DNA of 64,000 nt, from assembly GCA_021846225.1 (NCBI GenBank), contig JAJZCG010000002.1:35940-99939 (forward strand). The letters are read 5' to 3'. Both the position numbers and the translations under genes were made by a program. The stretch comes from Pseudomonadota bacterium. GTDB taxonomy: Bacteria; Pseudomonadota; Alphaproteobacteria; Acetobacterales; Acetobacteraceae. Shown piece by piece: positions 8,544 through 17,363 of the stretch. The notes below the pieces were generated by a model. That model was not told the DNA's origin, searched no databases, and was given only the letters and a program-made list of their open reading frames with translations. How positions within the stretch are numbered: the first letter of the stretch is position 1; every line of letters begins with the position of its first letter.

Positions 8544-9515
8544 TTATTTGTTGGCATAAGCGTTGATCGCCGCTGTGACGCCGAGGCTTTGCATCATGCG
8601 GGTCAGGTTTTGGCCGGATTCAATATCCGCTTCCGACATTTGCTGGCTGATACGATCACGGTTTGCCTGGGCTTTCGTCTCGCCCGCCGCCGCCGCCAAA
8701 TTGTAAAGGGCGTAAGCAACGGCATAATCCTGCGGCACGCCCTGGCCGAGTTGGTACATGGCGCCCAGGCTGGTTTGTCCGTCGGCATTGCCTTGGTCCG
8801 CAGCCTTGCGCCACCAGGAGAGGGCCTGCGCATAATCCTGCGGCACGCCCTGGCCGTACTCGTACATGTTGCCCAGACCATTTTGTCCTCCGGCATTGCC
8901 CTGGTCGGCGGCCTTGCGGAACCAGGAGGCGGCCTGGGCATAATCCTGCTGTACGCCCTGGCCTTGCACGTACATGATGCCGAGGTTGGTTTGCGCGAAG
9001 GCATTGCCCTGGTCCGCGGCCTTTTGGTACCAGGAGGCGGCCTGGGCATAATCCTGCGGTACGCCCTGGCCGGTGGCGTACTGGAAGCCCAGGTTGAATT
9101 GCGCCGTGGCATTGCCCTGGTCGGCGGCCTTGCGCCACCAAGAGAGCGCCTGCGCATAATCCTGCGGCACGCCCTGGCCATTGGCGTACAGGAAGCCGAG
9201 GTTGGTTTGCGCGTCGGCGTTGCCCTGGTCAGCGGCCTTGCGCCACCAGGAGACGGCCTGGGCATAATCCCGCGGTACGCCTTGGCCTTGGGCGTACAGG
9301 AAGCCCAGTTCGTATTGCGCGTTAGCATCACCATTGTTGGCGGCGGCTTGCAGCGATTGGAGCGCCGCGGGATTATTGCCGGAGGCGGCTTGTGCGTAGA
9401 GCTGCTTGGCTTGTTGGTTGGTCATGGCCCTGGCGGGCGGGATGGCGAGGGCGAGGGCGAGGCAGAGCGCGATGGCGGTGAGGCTCAGCGCCGTGCGGAG
9501 ACGTGATTGGTTCAT
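8544..9515 (-). CDS. Secreted Sel1-like repeat (SLR) protein
   Basis: The 323-residue protein begins with a clear signal peptide: a basic N-terminus, a hydrophobic core rich in A and L, and PPARA before the probable cleavage site. It then carries six regular 36-residue Sel1/TPR-like repeats (consensus AADQGNAxAQxxLGxxYxxGQGVPQDYAQA) and a degenerate seventh, ending in a short C-terminal helix. Repeats 2-6 are very similar in DNA as well, giving a 108-bp periodicity. SLR proteins form right-handed superhelical scaffolds for protein-protein contacts; the partner here is unknown. It is transcribed alone and is flanked by terminator-like hairpins. Confidence 0.9.
   Translation of the reverse strand: MNQSRLRTALSLTAIALCLALALAIPPARAMTNQQAKQLYAQAASGNNPAALQSLQAAANNGDANAQYELGFLYAQGQGVPRDYAQAVSWWRKAADQGNADAQTNLGFLYANGQGVPQDYAQALSWWRKAADQGNATAQFNLGFQYATGQGVPQDYAQAASWYQKAADQGNAFAQTNLGIMYVQGQGVQQDYAQAASWFRKAADQGNAGGQNGLGNMYEYGQGVPQDYAQALSWWRKAADQGNADGQTSLGAMYQLGQGVPQDYAVAYALYNLAAAAGETKAQANRDRISQQMSEADIESGQNLTRMMQSLGVTAAINAYANK
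8720..9370. repeat. 108-bp coding tandem repeats (Sel1 units)
   Basis: About six consecutive 108-bp units encode the 36-residue Sel1 repeats. Blocks such as CATAATCCTGCGG followed by ACGCCCTGGCC recur once per unit on the plus strand. The array could expand or contract by slippage or recombination. Confidence 0.85.
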
Positions 9516-9543
9516 CGGATGCCCGCCATTTCAGTCTCACTTT

Positions 9544-9627
9544 GTGAAGGGCGGATTTGCCCTGGATTATCAGCATGATACCGGGGTGAAGGGCGGATTT
9601 GCCCTGGATTATCAGCATGATACCGGG
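9544..9627. repeat. Perfect 42-bp tandem duplication with two palindromes per unit
   Basis: Two identical, adjacent 42-bp units occupy 9544-9585 and 9586-9627 in the intergenic region upstream of the Sel1 gene. Each unit holds two small inverted repeats: AGGGC-N6-GCCCT and TATCA-GCA-TGATA. A further small dyad, TCAC-TTT-GTGA, spans the left border (9537-9547). This looks like a REP-like or regulatory intergenic element. The unit length is a multiple of three and one frame reads a 14-residue repeat, but no gene is supported there. Confidence 0.85.
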
Positions 9628-9779
9628 GTTTTGCGGGCGCGGGAAACTGGTTTTACGAGATTGCTTGCGAATTGTTGCGGACAGGCATTTAATGGTGGTG
9701 TGACGTAAGCCTGGACCAGGGGTTAACCCCGGCGGTTGCGGTGGCGGGTGTTGGTTTGGCACAGCACGGAGACTTGAAA

Positions 9780-9968
9780 ATGATGAAGAATGTTGGCGGG
9801 ATTGACCGGATTTTGCGCGTTGTGGTGGGGCTGGCGCTGATTGTGGCGGCGGCGGTGCATTATGTGGGGGGCTGGGGCTATGTTGGCGTTGTGCCGCTGG
9901 CGACCGGGATTATCGGCTGGTGCCCGGCCTACCGGCTGCTGGGGATGAACACCTGCCGCTCGGCCTGA
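9780..9968 (+). CDS. Small DUF2892 (YgaP transmembrane-like) membrane protein
   Basis: This 62-residue protein matches the DUF2892 family: an N-terminal MKNVGGIDRILRVVVGLALI segment, two predicted hydrophobic helices, and a conserved C-terminal GWCPAYRLLGMNTC with two cysteines. In some bacteria this domain is fused to a rhodanese (YgaP), linking it to sulfur or cyanide handling, but no rhodanese is adjacent here. ATG 9780 is preceded by GGAG with 8-base spacing; ATG 9783 is equally possible. Function unknown. Confidence 0.82.
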   Translation: MMKNVGGIDRILRVVVGLALIVAAAVHYVGGWGYVGVVPLATGIIGWCPAYRLLGMNTCRSA

Positions 9969-10088
9969 GTTGGGGTGAGGCCAAGCCTGAGGAGTTCATG
10001 AAAGCGCAACGGCTTCTCCGGGTGACAAAAGAGCGCGACGTGGCTAAGGGGGAACAGCGGAACAACCCTTAAAGCGCCAGGCGGCACG

Positions 10089-11816
10089 ATGACCAATTAT
10101 ACCCCCCCTGCCCTGGCCGGACGCCGGTTGCCCAACCGCTGGGACGGGGTGGCGCTGCTGCTGGTGATGGGGCTGCTGATCGGCCTGGTGGATGTGGGGC
10201 GCGGGACGATCGCGACGCCGATTACGGCCATCCAGAATACGCCGATCCATCTCGACCCCAGCTATCTGCCGTATTATGCGCTGCGCTCCACGGCGCGGAT
10301 GTTCGCGGCGCTGTTCTTCTCGTTTTTTTTCACCTTCACCTACGCCACACTGGCGGCGAAGAGCCGGCGCGCGGGGATGGTGCTGGTGCCGATCCTGGAT
10401 ATTTTGCAGTCCGTGCCGATTTTGGGGTTTCTGACCTTTACGGTGACGTTCTTCATGGCGCTGTTCCCCGGCCAGGTGATGGGCGCGGAGCTGGCGGCGG
10501 TGTTCGTGATCTTCACCAGCCAGGCGTGGAACATGGCGTTCAGCTTTTATCAGGCGCTGACCACGCTGCCCACCGATTTGCAGGAGGTGGCGCGCAGCTT
10601 CCGGCTCTCGCCGTGGCAGAAATTCTGGCGGCTGGATGTGCCCTTCGCGATGCCGGGGCTGATCTGGAACACCATGCTCTCAATGTCGGGCGGGTGGTTT
10701 TTTGTGGTTGCCTCCGAGGCGGTGACGGTGGGCAATACCACCTTCGCGCTGCCGGGCATTGGCTCCTATGTGGCCACCGCGCTGGCGCAGAAGGATATTA
10801 AGGCCATCGGCTACGCTATTTTGGCGATGCTCGTGGTGATTTTGCTCTATGACCAGCTGATCTTCCGCCCGCTGGTGGCGTGGTCTGGCAAGTTCCGCTT
10901 TGAGACGACGGCCAGCGTTTCCGCGCCGGAGCCATGGATGCTGAAGCTGCTGCGCCGCACGGCGCTGTTCCGCACCATAGGCGATGGGGTGGGCGATGCG
11001 CTGGAGGCGGTGTTCCGGCTGCGGCTGGGGGCCGGGGTGCGGGTGCAGATCGACGAGAACCGGGAGCCGTCGCGCATTGTCGATGGGGTGTGGTTCGGGG
11101 TGATCGCGCTGGTGGCGGCTTATGCCGGGTGGAAGATCGTCGGGTTTATCGCAGGCTCGCTGCACTGGCGTGATCTGGGGACCGCGGTGCTGATGGGCGC
11201 CTATACGCTGACGCGGGTGATTGTGCTGATGAGCATCGCGGCGCTGGTGTGGGTGCCGATTGGCGTGTGGATTGGGCTGCGGCCGGGGGCCACGCGCATC
11301 GCGCAGCCGATTGCGCAGTTCCTCGCAGCCTTCCCGGCTAATCTGCTGTTTCCGCCGGTGGTGATCGCGATTGTGTATTTTCATGTGAACGCGAGCATCT
11401 GGCTCTCGCCGCTGATGCTGATCGGCACGCAATGGTATGTGTTGTTCAATGTCATCGCGGGGGCGGCGGCGTTTCCGGGCGACATGAAGGAGGCGGTGGC
11501 GAATTTCCGGGTGCGCGGCTGGCTGTGGTGGCGCAAGGTGATGATCCCCGGTATTTTGCCGTATTTCATCACCGGGGCGCTCACCGCCTCGGGCGGGGCT
11601 TGGAATGCCTCGATCGTGGCCGAGGTGGCGAGCTGGGGCAACAAGAAACTGGTGGCGCAGGGGCTTGGCGCGTATATCGCGCAGGCGACGAACAACGGCG
11701 ATACGGCGCGCGTGGTGCTGGGGGTTGTTGTGATGTCGGTATTTGTTATCGTATTTAACCGCATTCTCTGGCGGCCGCTGTATGCCTACGCGACACGCCG
11801 CACCACCCTGGGGTAA
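10089..11816 (+). CDS. ABC transporter permease, two fused permease domains (nitrate/sulfonate/taurine-like)
   Basis: At 575 residues this is a double-length BPD_transp_1 permease with two homologous halves. Each half has about six membrane helices and an EAA loop contacting the ATPase: EVARSFRLSPWQKFWRLDVP in the first half and EAVANFRVRGWLWWRKVMIP in the second. The sequence resembles the nitrate/sulfonate/taurine permease superfamily. With the next gene, six bases downstream, it forms a minimal importer. No periplasmic binding protein is encoded nearby, so the substrate is unknown; a distant or absent binding protein is common in this subgroup. Confidence 0.88.
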   Translation: MTNYTPPALAGRRLPNRWDGVALLLVMGLLIGLVDVGRGTIATPITAIQNTPIHLDPSYLPYYALRSTARMFAALFFSFFFTFTYATLAAKSRRAGMVLVPILDILQSVPILGFLTFTVTFFMALFPGQVMGAELAAVFVIFTSQAWNMAFSFYQALTTLPTDLQEVARSFRLSPWQKFWRLDVPFAMPGLIWNTMLSMSGGWFFVVASEAVTVGNTTFALPGIGSYVATALAQKDIKAIGYAILAMLVVILLYDQLIFRPLVAWSGKFRFETTASVSAPEPWMLKLLRRTALFRTIGDGVGDALEAVFRLRLGAGVRVQIDENREPSRIVDGVWFGVIALVAAYAGWKIVGFIAGSLHWRDLGTAVLMGAYTLTRVIVLMSIAALVWVPIGVWIGLRPGATRIAQPIAQFLAAFPANLLFPPVVIAIVYFHVNASIWLSPLMLIGTQWYVLFNVIAGAAAFPGDMKEAVANFRVRGWLWWRKVMIPGILPYFITGALTASGGAWNASIVAEVASWGNKKLVAQGLGAYIAQATNNGDTARVVLGVVVMSVFVIVFNRILWRPLYAYATRRTTLG

Positions 11817-11822
11817 CGCATC

Positions 11823-13142
11823 ATGGACCAGAATTATGAAGGCCCGCTGCTGACTGTGCGCAACTGCAGGCAGTCCTACCACAAGGAGGCCAGCGCGGAC
11901 CTGGTGGTGCTGGACGATGTGGAGCTGACGCTGGAGGAAGGCGAGATCGTGGGGCTGCTCGGGCGCTCGGGCTCGGGGAAATCCACGTTGCTGCGCATTG
12001 TCTCGGGGTTGCTGAAGCCGACGGCGGGCGAGGTGAAGTGGCGCGGCAAGGAACTGCGCGGGCCGGCCGAGGGCGTGGCCATGGTGTTCCAGAGCTTCGC
12101 GCTGTTTCCGTGGCTGACGGTGCAGGAAAACGTGGAGCTGGGGCTGGAGGCGCTGGGCGTGCGCAAGGATGAGCGCGAGGAGCGCACGGAGGCGGCGATC
12201 GACCTGATCGGGCTGGGCGGCTACGATACGGCCTACCCGAAGGAGCTTTCAGGCGGGATGCGCCAGCGGGTGGGGCTGGCGCGCGCGCTGGTGGTGCACC
12301 CGGACCTGCTGCTGATGGATGAGCCGTTCTCGGCGCTGGATGTGCTGACGGCGGAGACGCTGCGCACCGATTTGATCGACCTTTGGGTGGACAAGAAGCT
12401 GCCGGTGAAATCCATCCTGATCGTGACGCATAACATCGAGGAGGCGGTTTTGTTGTGCGACCGGATTTTGGTGTTCTCCTCCAATCCGGGGCGGGTGGCG
12501 CATGAGCTGCGGGTGCCCTTTGCGCATCCGCGCAACCGGTTTGACCCGGCGTTCCGCCAGCTGGTGGATGATATATACGGGATCATGACGCGCCGGGCGC
12601 CCAAGGAGGTTTTGGCGGTGCCGGCGGCGGTGCCGACAGGGTTTGCCACGCCGCTGCATCCGGTGGGCACGAATTTGATGTCGGGCCTGATAGAGACGCT
12701 GCATAACCCGCCCTATGACGGGCGCGCGGATTTGCCCGCCCTGGCGGCGGCGCTGCAATATGAGGCCGATGAGCTGCTGCCGCTGGGCGAGACGCTGGGG
12801 ATGCTGGGGTTTGCCGTGCTGGAGGAAGGCGATTTGATCCTGAGCGAGATGGGACGCAAGTTTGCCGAGGCGGAGACCGAGGACCGCAAGGTGATCTTCG
12901 CGGCGCAACTGCGCGCGCATGTGCCGCTTATCTCGGCGATTACCACGGTGATTAACCAGCGCTCCAACCACCGGGCCTCGGCGGTGCGCTTCCGCGACGA
13001 GCTGGAGGACCATATGTCCCCCGAATACGCCGAGGAGACGCTGCGCACGGTGATCGCCTGGGGGCGGTATGCGGAATTGTTCGAGTATGACGAGGAGGCG
13101 CAGCAATTCGGGCTGGAGGAAGAGGATGATGAGGTGGGGTGA
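11823..13142 (+). CDS. ABC transporter ATP-binding protein with C-terminal AAA-associated domain
   Basis: The 439-residue protein has a complete NBD: Walker A GRSGSGKST, Q-loop VFQSFALFPW, signature LSGGMRQRV, Walker B LLLMDEPFSALD and H-loop VTHN. The NBD resembles the SsuB/TauB/NrtD group. An extra domain of about 160 residues follows (from about residue 280), matching the AAA-associated C-terminal domain found on some nitrate/sulfonate-type ATPases; its role is unclear and may be regulatory. The protein ends in an acidic tail (EEEDDEVG). It is co-transcribed with the fused permease. Confidence 0.88.
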   Translation: MDQNYEGPLLTVRNCRQSYHKEASADLVVLDDVELTLEEGEIVGLLGRSGSGKSTLLRIVSGLLKPTAGEVKWRGKELRGPAEGVAMVFQSFALFPWLTVQENVELGLEALGVRKDEREERTEAAIDLIGLGGYDTAYPKELSGGMRQRVGLARALVVHPDLLLMDEPFSALDVLTAETLRTDLIDLWVDKKLPVKSILIVTHNIEEAVLLCDRILVFSSNPGRVAHELRVPFAHPRNRFDPAFRQLVDDIYGIMTRRAPKEVLAVPAAVPTGFATPLHPVGTNLMSGLIETLHNPPYDGRADLPALAAALQYEADELLPLGETLGMLGFAVLEEGDLILSEMGRKFAEAETEDRKVIFAAQLRAHVPLISAITTVINQRSNHRASAVRFRDELEDHMSPEYAEETLRTVIAWGRYAELFEYDEEAQQFGLEEEDDEVG

Positions 13143-13163
13143 GCCTGGGAAAACCAGACTCAC
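13139..13163. terminator. Possible bidirectional hairpin between the ABC operon and convergent outer-membrane factor
   Basis: GTGAG-C-CTGG, a GAAAA loop, then CCAG-A-CTCAC form a 9-bp stem with one internal mismatch directly over the ATPase stop codon. No long T-tract follows on either strand, so termination activity is uncertain. Confidence 0.35.
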
Positions 13164-13189
13164 CTTGCCGCGTGCGCCGCTAAGCCGCG

Positions 13190-14665
13190 CTAAGAGTTGC
13201 CTGCTGGGGCATAGCCCTCCCAGCCGCCGCCCAGCGCCTGGTAGAGGCTTACCAGGTCTGTGCCCAGGGTTTCGCGCGCGAGGGCCTGGCCTTGTTGGGC
13301 GGTCAGATACGCCTGTTGCGCGGTGAGCACGGTTAGGTAGTCCACCAGGCCTTGTTTGTACTGGTCTTCGGCGAGGCTGAGGGCGAGATGGCTTTGCTCG
13401 GCGTCAGTGGTGAGGGCGTTGAGCGTTGTGTGCTCCTGGGTGTAGGCGCTTAAGGCGTTGTCCACCTGGTAAAACGCGGTGAGTACGGTTTTGGCGTAGC
13501 CGATGGCGGCTTCTTTTTCCTGCGCCTTGCGGAGTTTGAGCTGGCCGTGGAGTTGCCCGCCCTCAAACAGCGGGATGGTGAGCGTGGGGCCGACGGCGTA
13601 GGTGAGCGCGCTTAATCCGTTCAGGTTTTTGAGCTGCAGGGCCTGCAGCGAGACGGAGCCGGTGAGCGAGAAATCCGGGAAGAACGCCGCCGTGGCGACG
13701 CCGACCTCGGCGGTGGCGGTGTGGAGCTTGTCCTCGGCCTCGCGCACATCGGGCCGGCGGCGCAGAAGGCTGGCCGGGAGGCCTGCGGGCACGCTGGGCG
13801 GGGTGAGCGGCACGGGGGCGGCGGCCAGCAGCGCTGGCGGGAAGCTGTTGGGGGTTTGCCCCAGGAGCAGGCCGAGCTGGTTGATCAGCGCGTCACGCTG
13901 GGCGGTGAGCGTGGGGATTTGCGCGGAGATCTGGGCTGCCGTGGCGCGGGCATTGGCGACATCGAGCGCGGTGGTGAGGCCGGCCTGCTGGCGCTCGACC
14001 GTGAGGTTGACCAGCTGGTTGGCCGAATCCAGGTTTTTTTGCGTGATGGCCAGCACCGCCTGGGTGCCGCGCAGCTGGATGTAGTTGCTGGCGACCTGGG
14101 TTTCGACATTGAGCAGTGCGGCGCGGCGGGCCTCCAGCGAGCCGGCGGCAGCGGCGACGGCGGCCTCGGCGGTGCGGCGGTTCTTGCCCCAGAGGTCAAG
14201 GTCATACGTTGCCTGGAGGCCGTACTGATAAACGTCGAACGGGGGGACGGCGGCAACGGGAATGCCAGCGCCGCCGCCGCCGCCCAGCGCCTGGACGACG
14301 CCCTTGTCGCTCAACCCCTCGCGGGAATAGGAGGCGTTGGCGCCGATATTGGGGTAGAGCACGGCGCCTTCGATCTGGGCCTGGGCCTGGGCTTCAATCA
14401 GGCGCTGGGTGGCGATTTGCAGGTCCAGGTTCTGGGCCACGGCCTGGGTTTCCAGGCTGCTCAGCTCAGGGTCGTTAAAGCTGTTCCACCATTGGGGATT
14501 TACCGAGCCAGCCGTGACATAAGCGGTGGCCGGGCCGCTGGAGATATAGGCCGTGGGGACCGCGGGATGCGGGGCTTTGAAATTAGGGCCGACCATGCAG
14601 CTTGAAAGGCTCAGCAGCGAGACCGCCGCGAGTAGTTTCGGGTGAAGCCGGGAGGTGGAAAACAC
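13190..14665 (-). CDS. RND efflux outer-membrane factor, NodT/OprM-type lipoprotein (orphan)
   Basis: This is a TolC-like trimeric exit duct with two OEP repeats, 491 residues. The N-terminus is a lipoprotein signal ending in the lipobox LSSC, followed by MVGPNFKAP, typical of NodT-family factors. I chose GTG 14665 because AAGGAG sits nine bases upstream; an upstream in-frame start adds 26 unlikely residues. Conserved OEP features include RRPDVREAE and the C-terminal QYKQGLVDYLTVLTAQQ. No adaptor or RND pump is adjacent, unlike the paralogue at 27550-28998, so it may serve a pump encoded elsewhere. Confidence 0.9.
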   Translation of the reverse strand: MFSTSRLHPKLLAAVSLLSLSSCMVGPNFKAPHPAVPTAYISSGPATAYVTAGSVNPQWWNSFNDPELSSLETQAVAQNLDLQIATQRLIEAQAQAQIEGAVLYPNIGANASYSREGLSDKGVVQALGGGGGAGIPVAAVPPFDVYQYGLQATYDLDLWGKNRRTAEAAVAAAAGSLEARRAALLNVETQVASNYIQLRGTQAVLAITQKNLDSANQLVNLTVERQQAGLTTALDVANARATAAQISAQIPTLTAQRDALINQLGLLLGQTPNSFPPALLAAAPVPLTPPSVPAGLPASLLRRRPDVREAEDKLHTATAEVGVATAAFFPDFSLTGSVSLQALQLKNLNGLSALTYAVGPTLTIPLFEGGQLHGQLKLRKAQEKEAAIGYAKTVLTAFYQVDNALSAYTQEHTTLNALTTDAEQSHLALSLAEDQYKQGLVDYLTVLTAQQAYLTAQQGQALARETLGTDLVSLYQALGGGWEGYAPAGNS

Positions 14666-14880
14666 GTACGCAAACTCCTTATGCGCCCAGACGGCGCCTT
14701 TAGGCTTAAGTGATAGCACAATCCGCCAAAGCACAAGAGCCACGGCCTGGCAGGCCCTGGCACGCCGGGAAGCGCTGGAGCGTTATGTTGTCGCACTATC
14801 TTTGCGCGGTGAGTTAGCCGTGTTGCGTGCGGTCTGCCATACGGCGGCGGCAACGCCTGGGGGCTTGAAGCGGCGGCTGG
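14666..14880. other. Intergenic region upstream of the orphan outer-membrane factor
   Basis: This 215-bp stretch follows the last gene of the che operon and precedes the outer-membrane factor on the same strand. Apart from the AAGGAG ribosome-binding site at its lower end I see no coding sequence. No convincing terminator with a T-run is visible after cheW, so read-through from the che operon is possible. Confidence 0.5.
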
Positions 14881-15375
14881 CTAAACCATTTCCGCCGCGG
14901 GGATTTGTTCCAGCATTGTATTATCAGGCATGAGCGCGGGGATGGAGAGCGTGCTGATGATGCGGCTATCGAGCATGATCAGCCCTTCAATGAATTCGCG
15001 CGGGTTGTTGCTGCCGGTTTGAGGGATATCCTGGCGCATGTCATCCGTGACCGTTATGATATCGCACACCGCGTCCACCAGCAGGCCGGCGGTGTTCGTG
15101 CCGTCTTCCACCACAACCACCACCGAGGCGGCATTGGGCTCCTGCGGCGGCAGGCCGAGGCGCTCGGCAAGGTCGATCACCACCAGCACGGTGCCGCGCA
15201 GGTTGATCATGCCCTTGATGTAGGAGGGGGCGTGCGGCAGGTGGGTGGAGGCGATCCAGCCGCGGATTTCACGGATGGAGCGGATGTCCATGGCGAATTC
15301 CTGGGCACCGAGGCGGATTGAAAGAAGCTCGCTGCGGCGCTCAGGCTGGGCGGGGGTGCGATAGATCTGACTCAT
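14881..15375 (-). CDS. cheW: Chemotaxis coupling protein CheW (second copy)
   Basis: CheW bridges receptors and the CheA kinase at the cytoplasmic face of the receptor array. The 164-residue protein has the full CheW fold: [20 protein letters not shown], a receptor-contact segment [23 protein letters not shown], and [18 protein letters not shown]. It is the last gene of the chemotaxis operon and overlaps the end of the preceding receptor gene by four bases, suggesting it is dedicated to that receptor. A different CheW follows cheA in the same operon. Confidence 0.95.
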   Translation of the reverse strand: MSQIYRTPAQPERRSELLSIRLGAQEFAMDIRSIREIRGWIASTHLPHAPSYIKGMINLRGTVLVVIDLAERLGLPPQEPNAASVVVVVEDGTNTAGLLVDAVCDIITVTDDMRQDIPQTGSNNPREFIEGLIMLDSRIISTLSIPALMPDNTMLEQIPAAEMV

Positions 15376-17291
15376 GGCTGGAACTCCTCCATATCGTGAT
15401 CCGCCAACTGGGGAATTTTGCCCTTGCGGGCCAGCGGCACGAAGCGGCCGGCCGGCGCGGCAGATTTGCGGGTTGGCGGTGGTTCGGCGTGCCGGGTTTC
15501 AATGTGCCCGGTCTGGAACTGGGCGACCAGGCGGGCGAGTTCCTCGGCCTCGGCGGCGAGGCTGTGGCTGGCGGCGGTGGTCTGCTCAACCATGGCGGCG
15601 TTCTGCTGGGTGACCTTATCCATCTGGTTGACGGCGGCGTTCACCTCCGCAAGGCCGGTTGCCTGCTCCTGCGCGGAGGCGGCGATTTCGCTCACCAGCC
15701 TGTTCAGCTGCTCCACCTGCGCCACGATGCGCCCCAGCGCCTGGCCGGTTTCGCCGACCAGCCGCACGCCGGTGGCGACCTGCTGGCCGGAGGCTGAGAT
15801 GAGGGTTTTGATCTCCTTGGCGGCGTCGGCCGAGCGTTGCGCCAGGGCGCGCACCTCGGTTGCCACCACGGCGAAACCGCGCCCCGCGTCCCCTGCCCGC
15901 GCCGCCTCCACCCCGGCGTTGAGCGCCAGCAGATTGGTCTGAAAGGCGATCTCGTCGATCACCCCTATGATGTTGCCGATCTGGCGGGAGGATGTCTCAA
16001 TCCCCGACATCGCGGTGACCGTGTCGCTCACCACCGCGCCGGAGCGCTCGGCATCGGCACGGGCGTTGCCCGCGACCTCGCGCGCCGCATTCGCGCCCTC
16101 GGAGGTTTTGCGAACCGTGGCGGTGATCTCATCAAGCGCGGCGGCGGTCTCCTCCAGGCTGGCGGCCTGCTGCTCGGTACGGTGGGAGAGATCATCCGAG
16201 GCCTGGCGGATCTCGCCCGCACCGGCGCGCACGCCATGCGTGTTGCGCGAAATGGAGCCAAGGGTCTGTAGCAGTTTCTCCATCGCGTTGTTGAAATCAT
16301 GCTTCAAGGTTTCGTAGGCAGGGGCAACATGTTGCTGGAATCGCGCGGTGAGGTCGCCAGCGGCGAGGCCCGAGAGTGCCACGGCCAATCCCTCCACCAC
16401 CAATTTCTGGTCCTGCCCGGCGGCGGCGAAGGCGGCTTCCATCTCTTGCAGCCTGCGGTCCAGCTGATTTTGGAACTCCTTGGCAGCGGCCTCAAGTTTC
16501 AGGCGCTCCTGGGCATTCTCCTTGAATACCTGCACGGCATCGGCCATGGCGCCGATCTCGTCGGAACGGCCGATGCCGGGGATGGTTACCGTCAGCTCCT
16601 GGTGCGCCAGCTGGTTCATGGCGGCGGTCATCTGGCCGATCGGCAGGGACACGCTTTTGTTGACCAAAGCGCCGATCAACAGCGTGCCAAGCGCCATGAG
16701 GCCCAGAACAACGGCGATGAGGAAGGAGCTGGATTTTGCGGCGTGATCCGCGGCGGCGGAAAGCTGGGCTGCCTGGGTATCGTTATAGGCGAAGTCATCG
16801 TTTATGCTGGCCGTGAAATCGTTCATCGCTGATTTTATGCCGCTGTTGAAAACATTTGTGACGCCGGCAGAGTTACCCGCCGTGTACAACGCGGATACTT
16901 GCTGCACGGAATTCTCGAGCCGTATGAACGCCGCGTTGAAGGCGTTGCCATCGGCGGTTTCGCGGCCAGGGTCCATGGTTGCATGATATTCAGCCCACTG
17001 GTTCTGGTAATCCCGTTCCACCTGGGTGGTCTGATTAAACAAAATGGCGGCCATGCCGGTATCACTCTGGTTCGCGGCGATGGCGGCGATGGCCACCAGT
17101 TGGTGCGCATCCTTGGACATGACGCCAAGCGGTTGAATCTGCGCGGTGTTTGCCGCCAGGGCCCGTGCCTCAGCGTTCAGCAGCGTGACCCTGGAGATGG
17201 AGAAAATGCCAAGAGCAACGGTGAAAAACAGAATTGCAGCGAATGCCGCCACAACCTTGTTGCGGATTGAAAGATTGTTGAAGGCGTTCAT
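15372..17291 (-). CDS. Methyl-accepting chemotaxis protein
   Basis: A 639-residue transmembrane receptor. An N-terminal helix (about residues 10-32) precedes a periplasmic helical ligand domain of about 155 residues (4HB-like). A second membrane segment (about 190-213) leads into HAMP ([13 protein letters not shown]) and a long coiled-coil signalling domain. The conserved hairpin tip [21 protein letters not shown] is intact. The signalling region is almost identical to that of the receptor at 23554-25500, whereas the sensor domains differ. The C-terminus (DMEEFQP) lacks a good CheR-tether motif. It overlaps cheW downstream. Confidence 0.95.
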   Translation of the reverse strand: MNAFNNLSIRNKVVAAFAAILFFTVALGIFSISRVTLLNAEARALAANTAQIQPLGVMSKDAHQLVAIAAIAANQSDTGMAAILFNQTTQVERDYQNQWAEYHATMDPGRETADGNAFNAAFIRLENSVQQVSALYTAGNSAGVTNVFNSGIKSAMNDFTASINDDFAYNDTQAAQLSAAADHAAKSSSFLIAVVLGLMALGTLLIGALVNKSVSLPIGQMTAAMNQLAHQELTVTIPGIGRSDEIGAMADAVQVFKENAQERLKLEAAAKEFQNQLDRRLQEMEAAFAAAGQDQKLVVEGLAVALSGLAAGDLTARFQQHVAPAYETLKHDFNNAMEKLLQTLGSISRNTHGVRAGAGEIRQASDDLSHRTEQQAASLEETAAALDEITATVRKTSEGANAAREVAGNARADAERSGAVVSDTVTAMSGIETSSRQIGNIIGVIDEIAFQTNLLALNAGVEAARAGDAGRGFAVVATEVRALAQRSADAAKEIKTLISASGQQVATGVRLVGETGQALGRIVAQVEQLNRLVSEIAASAQEQATGLAEVNAAVNQMDKVTQQNAAMVEQTTAASHSLAAEAEELARLVAQFQTGHIETRHAEPPPTRKSAAPAGRFVPLARKGKIPQLADHDMEEFQP

Positions 17292-17363
17292 TCACTGCGG
17301 CTCCGTGCTGCGGATGTGGCTTGATGGGATTAACGCATACAAATTGCGGGTTGCTTAATCGGG

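Noticed and set aside
8720-9370. Regular 108-bp periodicity considered as a possible CRISPR-like array
   Set aside because: The periodicity is coding (36-residue Sel1 repeats) and every unit is translated in frame; no unique spacers exist.
9373-9762. Open frame containing a 14-residue tandem repeat encoded by the 42-bp duplication
   Set aside because: It overlaps the signal-peptide region of the Sel1 gene in another frame, lacks a ribosome-binding site and known domain. The repeat is better explained as an intergenic element.
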